A DNA stretch of 64,000 nt from an uncultured Lachnospiraceae bacterium (GTDB taxonomy: Bacteria; Bacillota; Clostridia; Lachnospirales; Lachnospiraceae): assembly GCA_910577675.1 (NCBI GenBank), contig CAJTOR010000002.1, positions 62,001-126,000 on the forward strand, written 5' to 3'. Both the position numbers and the translations under genes were made by a program. Below are positions 1 through 8,097 of the stretch, piece after piece. Each line of letters starts with the position of its first letter. The stretch's first letter is position 1. Below the pieces are notes generated by a model that was not told where the DNA came from, did no database searches, and saw nothing but the letters and a program-made list of their open reading frames with translations.

Positions 1-125
1 GTGGTTGCTTTGAAGTTGTCAATCCAGTAAGTGTACCACTCCGAAACAAAGAAATCCTGTTTCCTGCTGATTACGAGCGCGGCATCCTTGCCCTGCATCA
101 GGCTTGCAAATCTTTTAGTACTCAT
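1..125 (-). CDS. Unrecognised protein, N-terminal fragment cut by window edge
   Basis: Only the first 41 or so codons are visible; the gene runs off the left edge. The start at 125 is chosen because GAGGA lies 8 nt upstream on the minus strand. The visible residues begin MSTKRFASLMQGKDAALVIS and continue with an aromatic stretch WYTYWIDNF. That stretch vaguely recalls the N-terminal core-binding region of tyrosine recombinases, but too little is present to call it. It diverges from the surface-protein gene at 306, leaving a 180-bp spacer that must hold both promoters; no convincing -35/-10 pair was found there. Confidence 0.5.
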   Translation of the reverse strand, partial: MSTKRFASLMQGKDAALVISRKQDFFVSEWYTYWIDNFKAT

Positions 126-305
126 AGTTTTTATCCTCATTTCTGCGCGGCAGAATTTGTTTTTTTGACTCGCCGGGCTGCCGCGCTTTCCCGGAAACTA
201 TAGCCAGAATATGGATAAGCGATAGTTAATGTATTATTACACCGCCGACCCGAAAGTATCCACAAATATAATACCAAATCAAATATTTTTAAGGAGGAAG
301 AAAAA

Positions 306-2918
306 ATGAAGAGTATCTTCAAAAAGATCGCCTTCGTATTAGCACTGGCTATGGTAGTTACCATGATGCCAACAAAGGCTGCCGCAGCTGCCGAGTCCGA
401 CGGACCGCAGATGTATTCAACCTTGAAGCTTTATCTCGGCGGCGATGTAACCGAAACTTACGCAGGCCAGAGATATGCAAAGGTCTGGAACAAGGATGGT
501 TACGACGTTGAATTCGAATCCAGCGATACTTCGGTAGCAACCGTAAACAGCAAGGGTTATGTTACCGCGAAGAAAGTTGGTTCCGCAGTAGTTACCGCAA
601 CCTTCACCGATGAGGATGGCAACACAGTTGAGAAGGAATGTGAAGTTACTGTAAAGAAGAACGCTGTAAGGGCGGGATTAAGCAGTGCGAGCACAAAACT
701 TGTAACTGAGGAAGGCATCAAAGTTGGCGAGACCGTACAGCTTACCGCAGTAAGAAAAGATGCTGACGGCAACACAGTTTGGAGCGGCAGGGATGTTATC
801 ACTGACGCAGTCCGCTTCCTTTCTTCGAACACCGAGATTTTCACTGTCCAGAAGACAACGGGTAAGATTACCGGTGTTGCGGAAGGTGAGGCAACCCTCT
901 ATGTATGGGGCGTACAGTCCGAGGGTAAGGATAAGGAAACTGGCGAGTATCCGGCAACAACCGAGAGAAAAGAGTACAAAGTTAAGGTTGTAACTGGCAA
1001 CCCGGTTGTAACTGGCGCAACAGTTAAGAGTGTAACAAAGATTGAGCTTGACGTTAAGGGTGTAACCAAGGACAATGTGAAGGATCTCAAGATCATGAAC
1101 GAGTTCGGCGGCGATATCAAGACTCTCTTTAAAGATCCTGTATTAAGCGAGGACGGCAAGACCATTACACTTGAGAAGTATGTTCAGTTAGTAAACGATG
1201 AAAAGCTTGGCTTCGCATTTGGCGAGGAAGAGGCATTCACACTTACTGTAAAGATTGGCGAAGTTGAGAAGATCGTTCTTGTTGGACCGGCTACGGCAGT
1301 TGTTGCAGGCGACCCGACAAACATCGACATCCGCTTCCTTGATGCGAACAACATTGAGCTTGCTATTCCTAATTCAGGTCTTAGCTTCTCCGTTGATGAC
1401 AATACTTTCGCTTATGTAGACCAGACCAACCGCAAGATCTCCATCTACCAGGTTGGCAAGAGCGTAACTCTTGAGGCAACTTACTTCACTGGTAAGTATG
1501 ATGAGAACTGGAATGCAATTGAGTTAAAGTCCAACAAGATCACTGTTACCGGTGTGGACGCTACAGTTGCAACCGCAAAAGAAATTCAGTTTAATAGGGA
1601 AGATAAGGATTACAGCGCAACAAATCCTATTACGATCTATACTGACAGCGTGGGCGAGCGCCTGCATGCAAAGGTTATCCTTAGCACAGAGAACTCTTTC
1701 GTAACAACAAACCAGGCTCCGAGTGCATTCAGCTTTGAAACTCTGGATCCGTCCGTATTGCTTGTAGACGCTGCAACGGGTACCCTGGTACCGGTTAAGG
1801 CAGGTACAGCAAGAATTCTTGTTAAGTTTGACAACGGCAGTGCAAAGATCAACGGTGTTGCAACCGTCCGCGTACTTGATAAGACAAACCTTACAGGCGT
1901 AGTAGCAAATCAGCAGTCTGTTGCAATCTCCAACGCAAACGATGTTGAAACAGCAACTATTGAATTTACCGGCAAGGATCAGTATGGCCAGGATAAGGCG
2001 ATCGAAAATCTTCAGGTTGAGCGTCTTACCTCCCCGAACAATGTGGATGCAGCACACTGGACAATTGATGGCAACAAGCTTACTTTCAAGGGTTGCGATC
2101 AGACTCCAGGCACCTACACCTACCGCGTATTTGCAGATAACGCAAAGAAAGTTAGCACTGTTGTAAGTGTAATCGTTAAGAAGCCTACCGTTCCGATGAC
2201 GGATGGCGCACCGGATATCTCCAAGGCAGCAAGCTACAGGATTGTACCGATGAGCGGCAATGTAGAGCTCGATCCGTCCAAGGCGGATAGCAATGCAGAA
2301 TACAAGTTCCGCATTGTTGCACAGGATGGCGCAGGTGTTGCATTTGCAGTAGTAAAAGACAACGGCGTAATCAATGAACTTGCAGTTAAGTTTGGCAATG
2401 ACACCTTCAAGGCATTTGATGATACCGACCGCGACGCAGATGGTATCTACACCGTAAACTTTGCTGTGACAGGTTCCGGCATCACTGTAAGCGGCGGTGC
2501 GATCTCCCTGGCAGAAGGTTCCGGCGACAATGTATTTATGAATGGCACCTCCTACGCAGTGAAGGAAGGCGACTTCGTAATCACTGGTAAGTACAGCAGC
2601 CGTGTACTCATCCCGCTTACCGGAAAGACCGCCGTTAAGAAGACAGCTCCGTCCGTATCCGTAGAGAGCGCAGTGGTACAGACTGCAAGCGGTGCTGCGG
2701 CGGATGTAGAAGTAGCAATTCTTGCGAAACTCAAGGTTAATGACGATGCTAAGTACACGATCCTCGGATTTGGCGAAGCATTGAACAAGAACCTTGGCAA
2801 GGGTACTTCCTATGTATTAGTTAAGTCTGTGAAGGTTGCTGAGAAGCTTGACAATGGCAATTACATTGTTCACACAGTTAACCTGAACCAGTACTTCAGT
2901 GTAACGGTTACCCAGTAA
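306..2918 (+). CDS. Secreted Ig-like (BIG2) repeat surface protein, paralogue A
   Basis: 870-residue exported protein. Residues 1–28 form a Sec signal peptide (KKIAFVLALAMVV core, Ala-rich cleavage region). Residues ~35–117 read as a BIG2 immunoglobulin-like domain (SSDTSVATVNSKGYVTAKK, then VTATFTDEDGN), and similar beta-rich modules follow at ~120–230, ~435–535 and beyond, with phrases such as VDAATGTLVPVKAGTARI. No LPXTG, SLH or membrane anchor is visible, so attachment to the cell wall is unexplained. Codon choice is strongly restricted (GTA, GCA, AAG, CTT), unlike its neighbours, suggesting very high expression. It has a strong RBS (AAGGAGGAAG) and a strong terminator. The N-terminal ~200 residues closely match the protein at 19518–22469, and the two then diverge. 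A structural or S-layer-like role is inferred. Confidence 0.8.
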   Translation: MKSIFKKIAFVLALAMVVTMMPTKAAAAAESDGPQMYSTLKLYLGGDVTETYAGQRYAKVWNKDGYDVEFESSDTSVATVNSKGYVTAKKVGSAVVTATFTDEDGNTVEKECEVTVKKNAVRAGLSSASTKLVTEEGIKVGETVQLTAVRKDADGNTVWSGRDVITDAVRFLSSNTEIFTVQKTTGKITGVAEGEATLYVWGVQSEGKDKETGEYPATTERKEYKVKVVTGNPVVTGATVKSVTKIELDVKGVTKDNVKDLKIMNEFGGDIKTLFKDPVLSEDGKTITLEKYVQLVNDEKLGFAFGEEEAFTLTVKIGEVEKIVLVGPATAVVAGDPTNIDIRFLDANNIELAIPNSGLSFSVDDNTFAYVDQTNRKISIYQVGKSVTLEATYFTGKYDENWNAIELKSNKITVTGVDATVATAKEIQFNREDKDYSATNPITIYTDSVGERLHAKVILSTENSFVTTNQAPSAFSFETLDPSVLLVDAATGTLVPVKAGTARILVKFDNGSAKINGVATVRVLDKTNLTGVVANQQSVAISNANDVETATIEFTGKDQYGQDKAIENLQVERLTSPNNVDAAHWTIDGNKLTFKGCDQTPGTYTYRVFADNAKKVSTVVSVIVKKPTVPMTDGAPDISKAASYRIVPMSGNVELDPSKADSNAEYKFRIVAQDGAGVAFAVVKDNGVINELAVKFGNDTFKAFDDTDRDADGIYTVNFAVTGSGITVSGGAISLAEGSGDNVFMNGTSYAVKEGDFVITGKYSSRVLIPLTGKTAVKKTAPSVSVESAVVQTASGAAADVEVAILAKLKVNDDAKYTILGFGEALNKNLGKGTSYVLVKSVKVAEKLDNGNYIVHTVNLNQYFSVTVTQ

Positions 2919-2952
2919 TCCTTGCACTGCAAAGGTGATAAGTAGTTCAAAC

Positions 2953-3010
2953 ACAAACAGGCAGGGCACCCTGGAAGTCTTACGGCTTCTAGGGTGCCCT
3001 GCCTGTTTGT
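2953..3010 (+). terminator. Strong intrinsic terminator after surface protein A
   Basis: A perfect 20-bp inverted repeat (2953–2972 with 2991–3010) with an additional short inner pairing (GAAG/CTTC) forms a long hairpin 35 nt after the stop codon. The T-rich right arm end (TGTTTGTTCT) is modest, but the stem is very stable. The remaining ~200 bp before the next gene shows no further gene. Confidence 0.85.
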
Positions 3011-3208
3011 TCTGGGTAGTACCCGCTTTTATATCTTATCTTACAAAAATTGGAAATTCTAATAAATTCTTTAGAAAACCCCCGTGGACAAAAGCCCACT
3101 TGCGTGGTATGATTAAACACAGGCAATTGTGGGAATAATACGGGGAACCTAAAAGGCGGGAACCCTGCCTTTAATTGCTCCTAAATACAGGGTACACGGA
3201 GGCGGAAC

Positions 3209-4108
3209 ATGAAATTTATCAAAGACATACTGCGAGGGGCGATGATCGGGGTAGCCAATATAATCCCCGGTGTAAGCGGCGGCACCATGATGGTATCAAT
3301 GGGCATCTATGACAAAATTATCTGGGCGATCAACCATATTTTTAAGGAATTTAAGGCGAGTGTCAAGACACTGTTTCCATATGCAATTGGCATGTTGGCA
3401 AGTATCGCCGGTCTGTCCTTTTGCATTACCTACTTTTTTGAGCACTTTCCTTTGCAGACCGCATTTTTGTTTATCGGTCTGATTTTTGGTGGCCTGCCGG
3501 TTATTTTTGCCGGGTTAAAAGGAAAAAAAGCGGATGCGAAGGCAGTCATTCTGTTTGTTATATTTTTTGCACTTGTCATCCTCCTTCAGATTTTTGGCGG
3601 GGGTGGCGATAATACAGCAAATGTGGACGGGGTCACAATGTCCCAGGCCATTGATTCTTCAACTCCAAAGCTTGAAGCAAATGTGGGCGGGATTGCCATT
3701 TTGCTGATAATAGGAATGATTACTTCCGCAACCATGATTATTCCGGGGGTAAGTGGTTCCATGGTATTGATGGCGCTCGGCTATTACACGCCACTTATCG
3801 CACAGATCCGCTCCTTTATAGAAGCACTTATGGATTTTGATATGGACGGGCTTCTTCACGGGTTTGCAATCCTGGTGCCATTCGGCATCGGGGTGCTATC
3901 GGGAATCCTGCTTGTGGCGCGCGCGATTGAGTTTCTTTTAAAGCGCTACCCGCTCTATACCTATTCCGGCATCTTGGGGCTTGTGGTCGCGTCGCCGGTA
4001 GCAGTTTTGATGGGACTTGGGGTAGCTTCCATTTCCGTCCTGTCAGTGGTGGTATCCATATTTACATTTGCGGCAGGTTTTATCGCGGCATATTTCCTGA
4101 GTAAATAA
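3209..4108 (+). CDS. DUF368 polyprenyl-phosphate transporter family membrane protein
   Basis: 299-residue polytopic membrane protein of the DUF368 family. Members of this family (PopT) have been shown to move undecaprenyl phosphate back across the cytoplasmic membrane for reuse in envelope synthesis. The family signature is clear: two similar halves each contain an IIPGVSGG-type loop, ANIIPGVSGGTMM near residues 16–28 and MIIPGVSGSMVLMAL near residue 175. About eight hydrophobic segments fill the rest. The start has GGAGG 7–8 nt upstream. It is 14 bp ahead of the znuA-like gene and may be co-transcribed with the metal importer, though no functional link is known. Confidence 0.85.
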   Translation: MKFIKDILRGAMIGVANIIPGVSGGTMMVSMGIYDKIIWAINHIFKEFKASVKTLFPYAIGMLASIAGLSFCITYFFEHFPLQTAFLFIGLIFGGLPVIFAGLKGKKADAKAVILFVIFFALVILLQIFGGGGDNTANVDGVTMSQAIDSSTPKLEANVGGIAILLIIGMITSATMIIPGVSGSMVLMALGYYTPLIAQIRSFIEALMDFDMDGLLHGFAILVPFGIGVLSGILLVARAIEFLLKRYPLYTYSGILGLVVASPVAVLMGLGVASISVLSVVVSIFTFAAGFIAAYFLSK

Positions 4109-4122
4109 AAGAAAGGAATCAG

Positions 4123-5103
4123 ATGAAACGCAAGCTTGGGATTATTTTTATCACGATGTTCCTCTTCTCTTTTTCCGGCTATTTCCTGGTTGTGGCATTT
4201 GGCAGGAAACCCGTTACTTATGGGGGGGAGGAAAAAAATATTGTCACCTCGTTTTATCCGGTATATATTATTACAAAAAACCTGACGGCGGGGATTGATG
4301 GAGTGCGTGTGGTAAACCTTACAGAAAACCAGACGGGCTGCCTGCATGACTACCAGCTTACCACGGGGGATATGTTGTTGTTGGAAAACGCAGATTTGCT
4401 TGTGATAAATGGCGGCGGGATGGAACTTTTTATAGAGCAGGCGGCAGATAAGCTTTCCGGGCTTAATGTGGTGGACTCATGTGAGGGGATGACATTTCTT
4501 ATGGGGAGTGCGCACGACCATAACCATGGTAATGAACATGAAATAGAGGAGGATACCGGGGAGGAAGGCGCAAAAGAGGAGGAAAACGGTCATGTCTGGA
4601 TGGATATTAGGCGCTACCGGATGCAGGTGCAGAAAGTTGAAGAAGGGCTGTGTGAGGCCTTCCCGCAGTGGAGGGATCAGATTGGGGAGAACGGGCGGAG
4701 CTACTGTGAAAAGATAGACGCGATTATACAGGAGTACGCAGATTTGGAGGAATCCTTAAACGGACTTTTTACCATTACATTCCACGATGCTTTTATCTAT
4801 CTTTGTGATGGTTTTGGCATCGAGGTTGTGCATGGGATTGATCTCGATGCGGATAGTGCTCTTTCGGCGGGGGAGCTTGCAGAACTTGCGGATGAGATAC
4901 GCCTGCACGGTGTGCGCTACCTTCTGGCAGAAAAGGAAAACGGCGGCGTTGCACAGCAGGTCGCGGGGGAAACGGGCTGCACGGTGGTTTATCTTGACCC
5001 GCTTACATCCGGGGCGGATAATATGGATGCCTATCTTACCACAATAAGGACAAACCTTGAGGAGCTTGGAAAAATTTCAGGTCGGGTACCGGACGGGGAA
5101 TAA
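4123..5103 (+). CDS. znuA: Zinc/manganese ABC transporter substrate-binding protein
   Basis: 326-residue periplasmic-type metal-binding protein of the ZnuA/AdcA (SBP_bac_9) family. It has an N-terminal hydrophobic segment (residues 5–26) without a lipobox Cys, so it is probably membrane-anchored by an uncleaved signal. Candidate metal ligands are the His in CLHDYQLT, the His in GHVWMDI, the His in TFHDAF and the acidic residue in VYLDPL. A His/Glu-rich loop (HDHNHGNEHE, residues ~129–150) is typical of zinc-binding members. It is the first gene of a three-gene importer with the ATPase and permease directly downstream. No Zur box was recognised. Zinc rather than manganese is inferred from the His-rich loop. 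Confidence 0.88.
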   Translation: MKRKLGIIFITMFLFSFSGYFLVVAFGRKPVTYGGEEKNIVTSFYPVYIITKNLTAGIDGVRVVNLTENQTGCLHDYQLTTGDMLLLENADLLVINGGGMELFIEQAADKLSGLNVVDSCEGMTFLMGSAHDHNHGNEHEIEEDTGEEGAKEEENGHVWMDIRRYRMQVQKVEEGLCEAFPQWRDQIGENGRSYCEKIDAIIQEYADLEESLNGLFTITFHDAFIYLCDGFGIEVVHGIDLDADSALSAGELAELADEIRLHGVRYLLAEKENGGVAQQVAGETGCTVVYLDPLTSGADNMDAYLTTIRTNLEELGKISGRVPDGE

Positions 5104-5125
5104 TATTTTGAATAGGAGTGTACGG

Positions 5126-5881
5126 ATGGGACAGGAAGCTTTAAAAAGAAAATACCGGATACTGAAACCGCCCTGCGGGCTTCACTGTATTAAGATGAAT
5201 GAGATTGGGGTGCGTATCGGCAGGGAAACCATTATTGAGCATATCAATCTCCATATCCACTGTGGCAGGCTTACCGTGATTATCGGGCGCAACGGCGCGG
5301 GCAAGTCCACACTGATAAAGGCGGTTTTGGGGGAGGTGCGGCATACCGGGACAATTGAATTTCGCGATATGCGCGATAAAAGTATCCAGGATCTTAGGGT
5401 TGGCTATGTGCCCCAGCACCTGAATTTTGAGAAGAATACTCCAACAAGCGTCTATAACATGTTTGCCAGCTATATCAGCAATATCCCGGTATTTTTGCGA
5501 AGGAGCAGGGTGTTAAAGGAGCGCATCCTCCAGTCGCTTTCCATGTTTGAGGCGCAGGGGCTTATCGACCGGCAGCTCGGTGAGCTCTCCGGCGGGGAAT
5601 TGCAGCGCGTGCTGCTCTCGATTGCCTGCGACCCGGTGCCAAATCTTCTTTTGCTGGATGAGCCGGTTTCGGGCATTGACCGCAACGGCATGGAGCTTTT
5701 TTATGAAAATATCAGCGCCCTAAAGAAAAACTGTGATCTTGCGATGATCTTGGTCAGCCACGATCTTGATTATGTGGAAAAATATGCGGACAATGTGATT
5801 CTTCTGGATAAGACAGTGTTAAAGGAAGGTACCCCGGCGCAGGTTTTTGCAAGCCGGGAGTTCCATGAAGTATTCGGCTAA
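5126..5881 (+). CDS. znuC: Metal ABC transporter ATPase
   Basis: 251-residue ATPase energising the zinc-type importer. Walker A GRNGAGKST is at residues 54–62, the Q-loop is GYVPQHL, the signature is LSGGELQRV, Walker B is LLLLDEPVSGID and the switch His lies in VSHDL. The ATG at 5126 is preferred over an upstream in-frame ATG inside znuA because AGGAG lies 7 nt before it. It begins 22 bp after znuA stops. An N-terminal extension of about 25 residues before the fold is slightly longer than usual. Confidence 0.92.
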   Translation: MGQEALKRKYRILKPPCGLHCIKMNEIGVRIGRETIIEHINLHIHCGRLTVIIGRNGAGKSTLIKAVLGEVRHTGTIEFRDMRDKSIQDLRVGYVPQHLNFEKNTPTSVYNMFASYISNIPVFLRRSRVLKERILQSLSMFEAQGLIDRQLGELSGGELQRVLLSIACDPVPNLLLLDEPVSGIDRNGMELFYENISALKKNCDLAMILVSHDLDYVEKYADNVILLDKTVLKEGTPAQVFASREFHEVFG

Positions 5882-5902
5882 AAGGGAGGAAGTACAGAAC
5901 AG

Positions 5903-6745
5903 ATGCACACAATATACCAGTGGATGGAAACCCTCCTTCCATTTGATTATATCCAATATGATTTTATGAAGAACGCGCTGCTTGCAGTGCTTATCATCAC
6001 GCCGTTATTCGGGATTTTGGGCACGATGATTGTCAACAACCGCATGGCGTTTTTTTCGGATGCCCTGGGACATTCGGCTCTGACCGGCATGGCGGTCGGC
6101 ATAATCTTCGGCGTGTCGGATGCGGGAATTTCCATGGTGGTCTTTGCGGTTATCTTCGCGCTCCTTCTCAACAAAATCCGCCATTATAGTATAGCGGAAA
6201 ACGATACAGTAATCTCGGTTTTTTCTTCCCTTTCTACGGCGGCGGGGCTCGTCATCCTTTCGCGCGGCGGCAGTTTTTCAAAATACTCGGCACTTCTGGT
6301 CGGGGATATCCTTAGCATTACCCCGCCGGAAATACTCCGTCTTTTATTAATTTTTGCAGTGACGCTGACATTCTGGTGCCTTGCCTTTAACAAGCTGCAT
6401 GCAGTCAGCTTGAATGCGAGCCTTGCAAAAAGCAAGCGGATACGGGTGGCTCTGATTGATAATATTTTTGTTGTACTTATCGCGGTAATTGTGATGCTCT
6501 CCATCAAATGGGTCGGCATACTGATTATCAATGCACTTTTAATCCTGCCCGCGGCAGCGGCGCGCAACTTAGCTTCGAACATGGCACAATACCATCTGTT
6601 CTCCGTGCTGTTTTCCGTATTTTCCGGCATCCTTGGCCTGATTCTCTCCTATTATCTTGATATGGCGGCAGGACCTATGATTGTGGTAATTGCATCCCTG
6701 CTCTTTTTTGTGATGCTCGCCGTGAGGCCTTTTGTAAAGCAGTAG
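5903..6745 (+). CDS. znuB: Metal ABC transporter permease
   Basis: 280-residue integral membrane protein of the ABC-3 (ZnuB/AdcB/MntB) family, with about eight hydrophobic segments. Conserved features include FFSDALGHSALTGMA near residue 51 and the segment IKWVGILIINALLILPAAAA near 195–215. It follows the ATPase by 21 bp with a GGAGG site and completes the znuA-C-B transporter. The R1 leader of the next gene starts immediately after its stop codon. Confidence 0.92.
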   Translation: MHTIYQWMETLLPFDYIQYDFMKNALLAVLIITPLFGILGTMIVNNRMAFFSDALGHSALTGMAVGIIFGVSDAGISMVVFAVIFALLLNKIRHYSIAENDTVISVFSSLSTAAGLVILSRGGSFSKYSALLVGDILSITPPEILRLLLIFAVTLTFWCLAFNKLHAVSLNASLAKSKRIRVALIDNIFVVLIAVIVMLSIKWVGILIINALLILPAAAARNLASNMAQYHLFSVLFSVFSGILGLILSYYLDMAAGPMIVVIASLLFFVMLAVRPFVKQ

Positions 6746-6746
6746 A

Positions 6747-6831
6747 TTTTACAGGGTTATTTGTGCCGGGAACGTCACGGATAAGCCCTGGTCAGTTCTT
6801 TGAATCAAACGTTCTCGGAATGGGGGATTTT
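6747..6831 (+). promoter_or_regulatory. R1 structured leader, copy A (before AI-2E family gene)
   Basis: This 85-nt segment fills the gap between znuB and the next start codon and is closely similar to 8011–8097, which precedes nadE. It contains a 10-bp stem, CCGGGAACGT (6766–6775) with ACGTTCTCGG (6809–6818), one pair being G·U, enclosing a 33-nt loop that includes GATAAGCCCTG. The Shine–Dalgarno GGGGGA and the ATG follow 6 nt after the stem. It matches no riboswitch class I could recognise. A cis-acting RNA is inferred from position and conservation. Confidence 0.6.
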
Positions 6832-7953
6832 ATGCAGAAAGTCAAAGTTTATTTACAAATTTTTACAAATCTGATTCTAACCATTGCGCTGGTGTTGTTG
6901 ATTGTCTTTGTGCTGCCAAAGATGATTCATTTTTTCCTTCCCTTTGTGATTGGTTTTTTTATTTCGCTGATTGCAAACCCGCTGGTTAAATTTATGGAAA
7001 AAAAGATAAAAATTGTGCGCAGGCATGGTTCGGCGATTATTATTGTTGTCGTGCTGGCAGCCGTTGTCGGGCTGATTTACCTTGCGATTTCACTGATCGT
7101 ACATGAGGCGGTTTCCCTTATCGAGGATATACCAAATATTATCCAGGCGGTGACTTCATTTTTTGACACGCTTTCAGAGGAGTTGTCCGGGGTGCTAGTA
7201 AAGCTTCCGGAGGGCATCCAGAAAATTTTTGGAAACATGAATGAAACGATCACGAAATATGCGACGGAATTGATGGGGTCCATCAGTCTTCCGACACTCT
7301 CGGATGCGGGCGGATATGTAAAAAATATTGCTAATTTCTTTCTGCAGTTCGTTATAACCATACTTGCTTCCTATTTTATCATTGCAGAGCAGGATAAGCT
7401 GGTGAATGCCGTTTCCCGCATAATGCCGGAATCGCTCAAAAATACCTGGCATCTTGTCACCGACAATTTCCGCAATGCGGTCGGCGGTTATTTTAAAGCG
7501 CAGTTTAAGATTATGTGGATAATCACTCTGATCCTTTTTGTGGTGTTTGAGATACTGCATGTGAATTACTCCTTCCTGCTCGCGCTCCTGATTGCATTCC
7601 TTGATCTGCTTCCGGTTTTTGGCACAGGGACGGTCTTAGGACCTTGGATAGTTGTCGATATTGTAAACGGGAGTTATAGGCGCGCTATAGTGCTTGCGTT
7701 TTTGTATCTTGTATGCCTGCTTGTAAAACAGTTGTTGCAGCCTAAGATGGTGGGCGACAGCATCGGGGTAAGCCCCTTTGCGGCTCTGTTTTTTATGTTT
7801 GTCGGATACCAGTTTTCCGGTGTGGTCGGCATGATCGTAGGAATTCCGATTGGCATGGTGTTAATCTCGTTCTACCGGCTTGGAATGTTTGACCGGCTGA
7901 TTGCGGGATTTAAGATAATTGCGAATGACCTGAATAATTTCAGAAAATTTTAG
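6832..7953 (+). CDS. AI-2E family transporter / YtvI-like permease
   Basis: 373-residue polytopic membrane protein of the AI-2E transporter (PerM/YtvI) family. Two N-terminal hydrophobic segments, a long amphipathic middle region and a C-terminal membrane cluster are visible. The conserved C-terminal part reads AFLDLLPVFGTGTVLGPW near residues 255–272, then QLLQPKMVGDSIGVSP and GVVGMIVGIPIGMV. The ATG at 6832 is chosen over one at 6763 because the latter lies in the R1 leader and has no RBS. Substrates vary across the family, so none is assigned. Confidence 0.82.
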   Translation: MQKVKVYLQIFTNLILTIALVLLIVFVLPKMIHFFLPFVIGFFISLIANPLVKFMEKKIKIVRRHGSAIIIVVVLAAVVGLIYLAISLIVHEAVSLIEDIPNIIQAVTSFFDTLSEELSGVLVKLPEGIQKIFGNMNETITKYATELMGSISLPTLSDAGGYVKNIANFFLQFVITILASYFIIAEQDKLVNAVSRIMPESLKNTWHLVTDNFRNAVGGYFKAQFKIMWIITLILFVVFEILHVNYSFLLALLIAFLDLLPVFGTGTVLGPWIVVDIVNGSYRRAIVLAFLYLVCLLVKQLLQPKMVGDSIGVSPFAALFFMFVGYQFSGVVGMIVGIPIGMVLISFYRLGMFDRLIAGFKIIANDLNNFRKF

Positions 7954-8010
7954 GATGTAAGTTTTTATCGTGGAAGGGACATAGTAAAAAATAATACAGA
8001 TACACTTGTT

Positions 8011-8097
8011 TTTTACATGGCTGTTTGTGCCGGGAACGTCACAGATAAGCCCTGATTATTTCAATGAATATAAACGTTCTCAGAATGGAGGAGTTTT
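8011..8097 (+). promoter_or_regulatory. R1 structured leader, copy B (before nadE)
   Basis: Second copy of the R1 leader, alignable over its whole length to 6747–6831. The same stem forms, CCGGGAACGT (8030–8039) with ACGTTCTCAG (8074–8083), with one mismatch near the base and a 34-nt loop. GTCAC-GATAAGCCCTG in the loop is retained while the loop's 3' half has changed. As in copy A, the Shine–Dalgarno (GGAGGA) and ATG follow at once. Nothing else is seen in the 144-bp gap. Confidence 0.6.

Noticed and set aside
1..125. Tyrosine recombinase call for the left-edge fragment, which would have fitted surface-gene switching
   Set aside because: Only a short aromatic patch resembles such enzymes; 41 residues are not enough.
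6747..6831. Known riboswitch classes (NAD+, ZTP, THF, guanidine, preQ1, c-di-GMP) for R1
   Set aside because: None of the conserved cores I know of is present; left as an unnamed leader.
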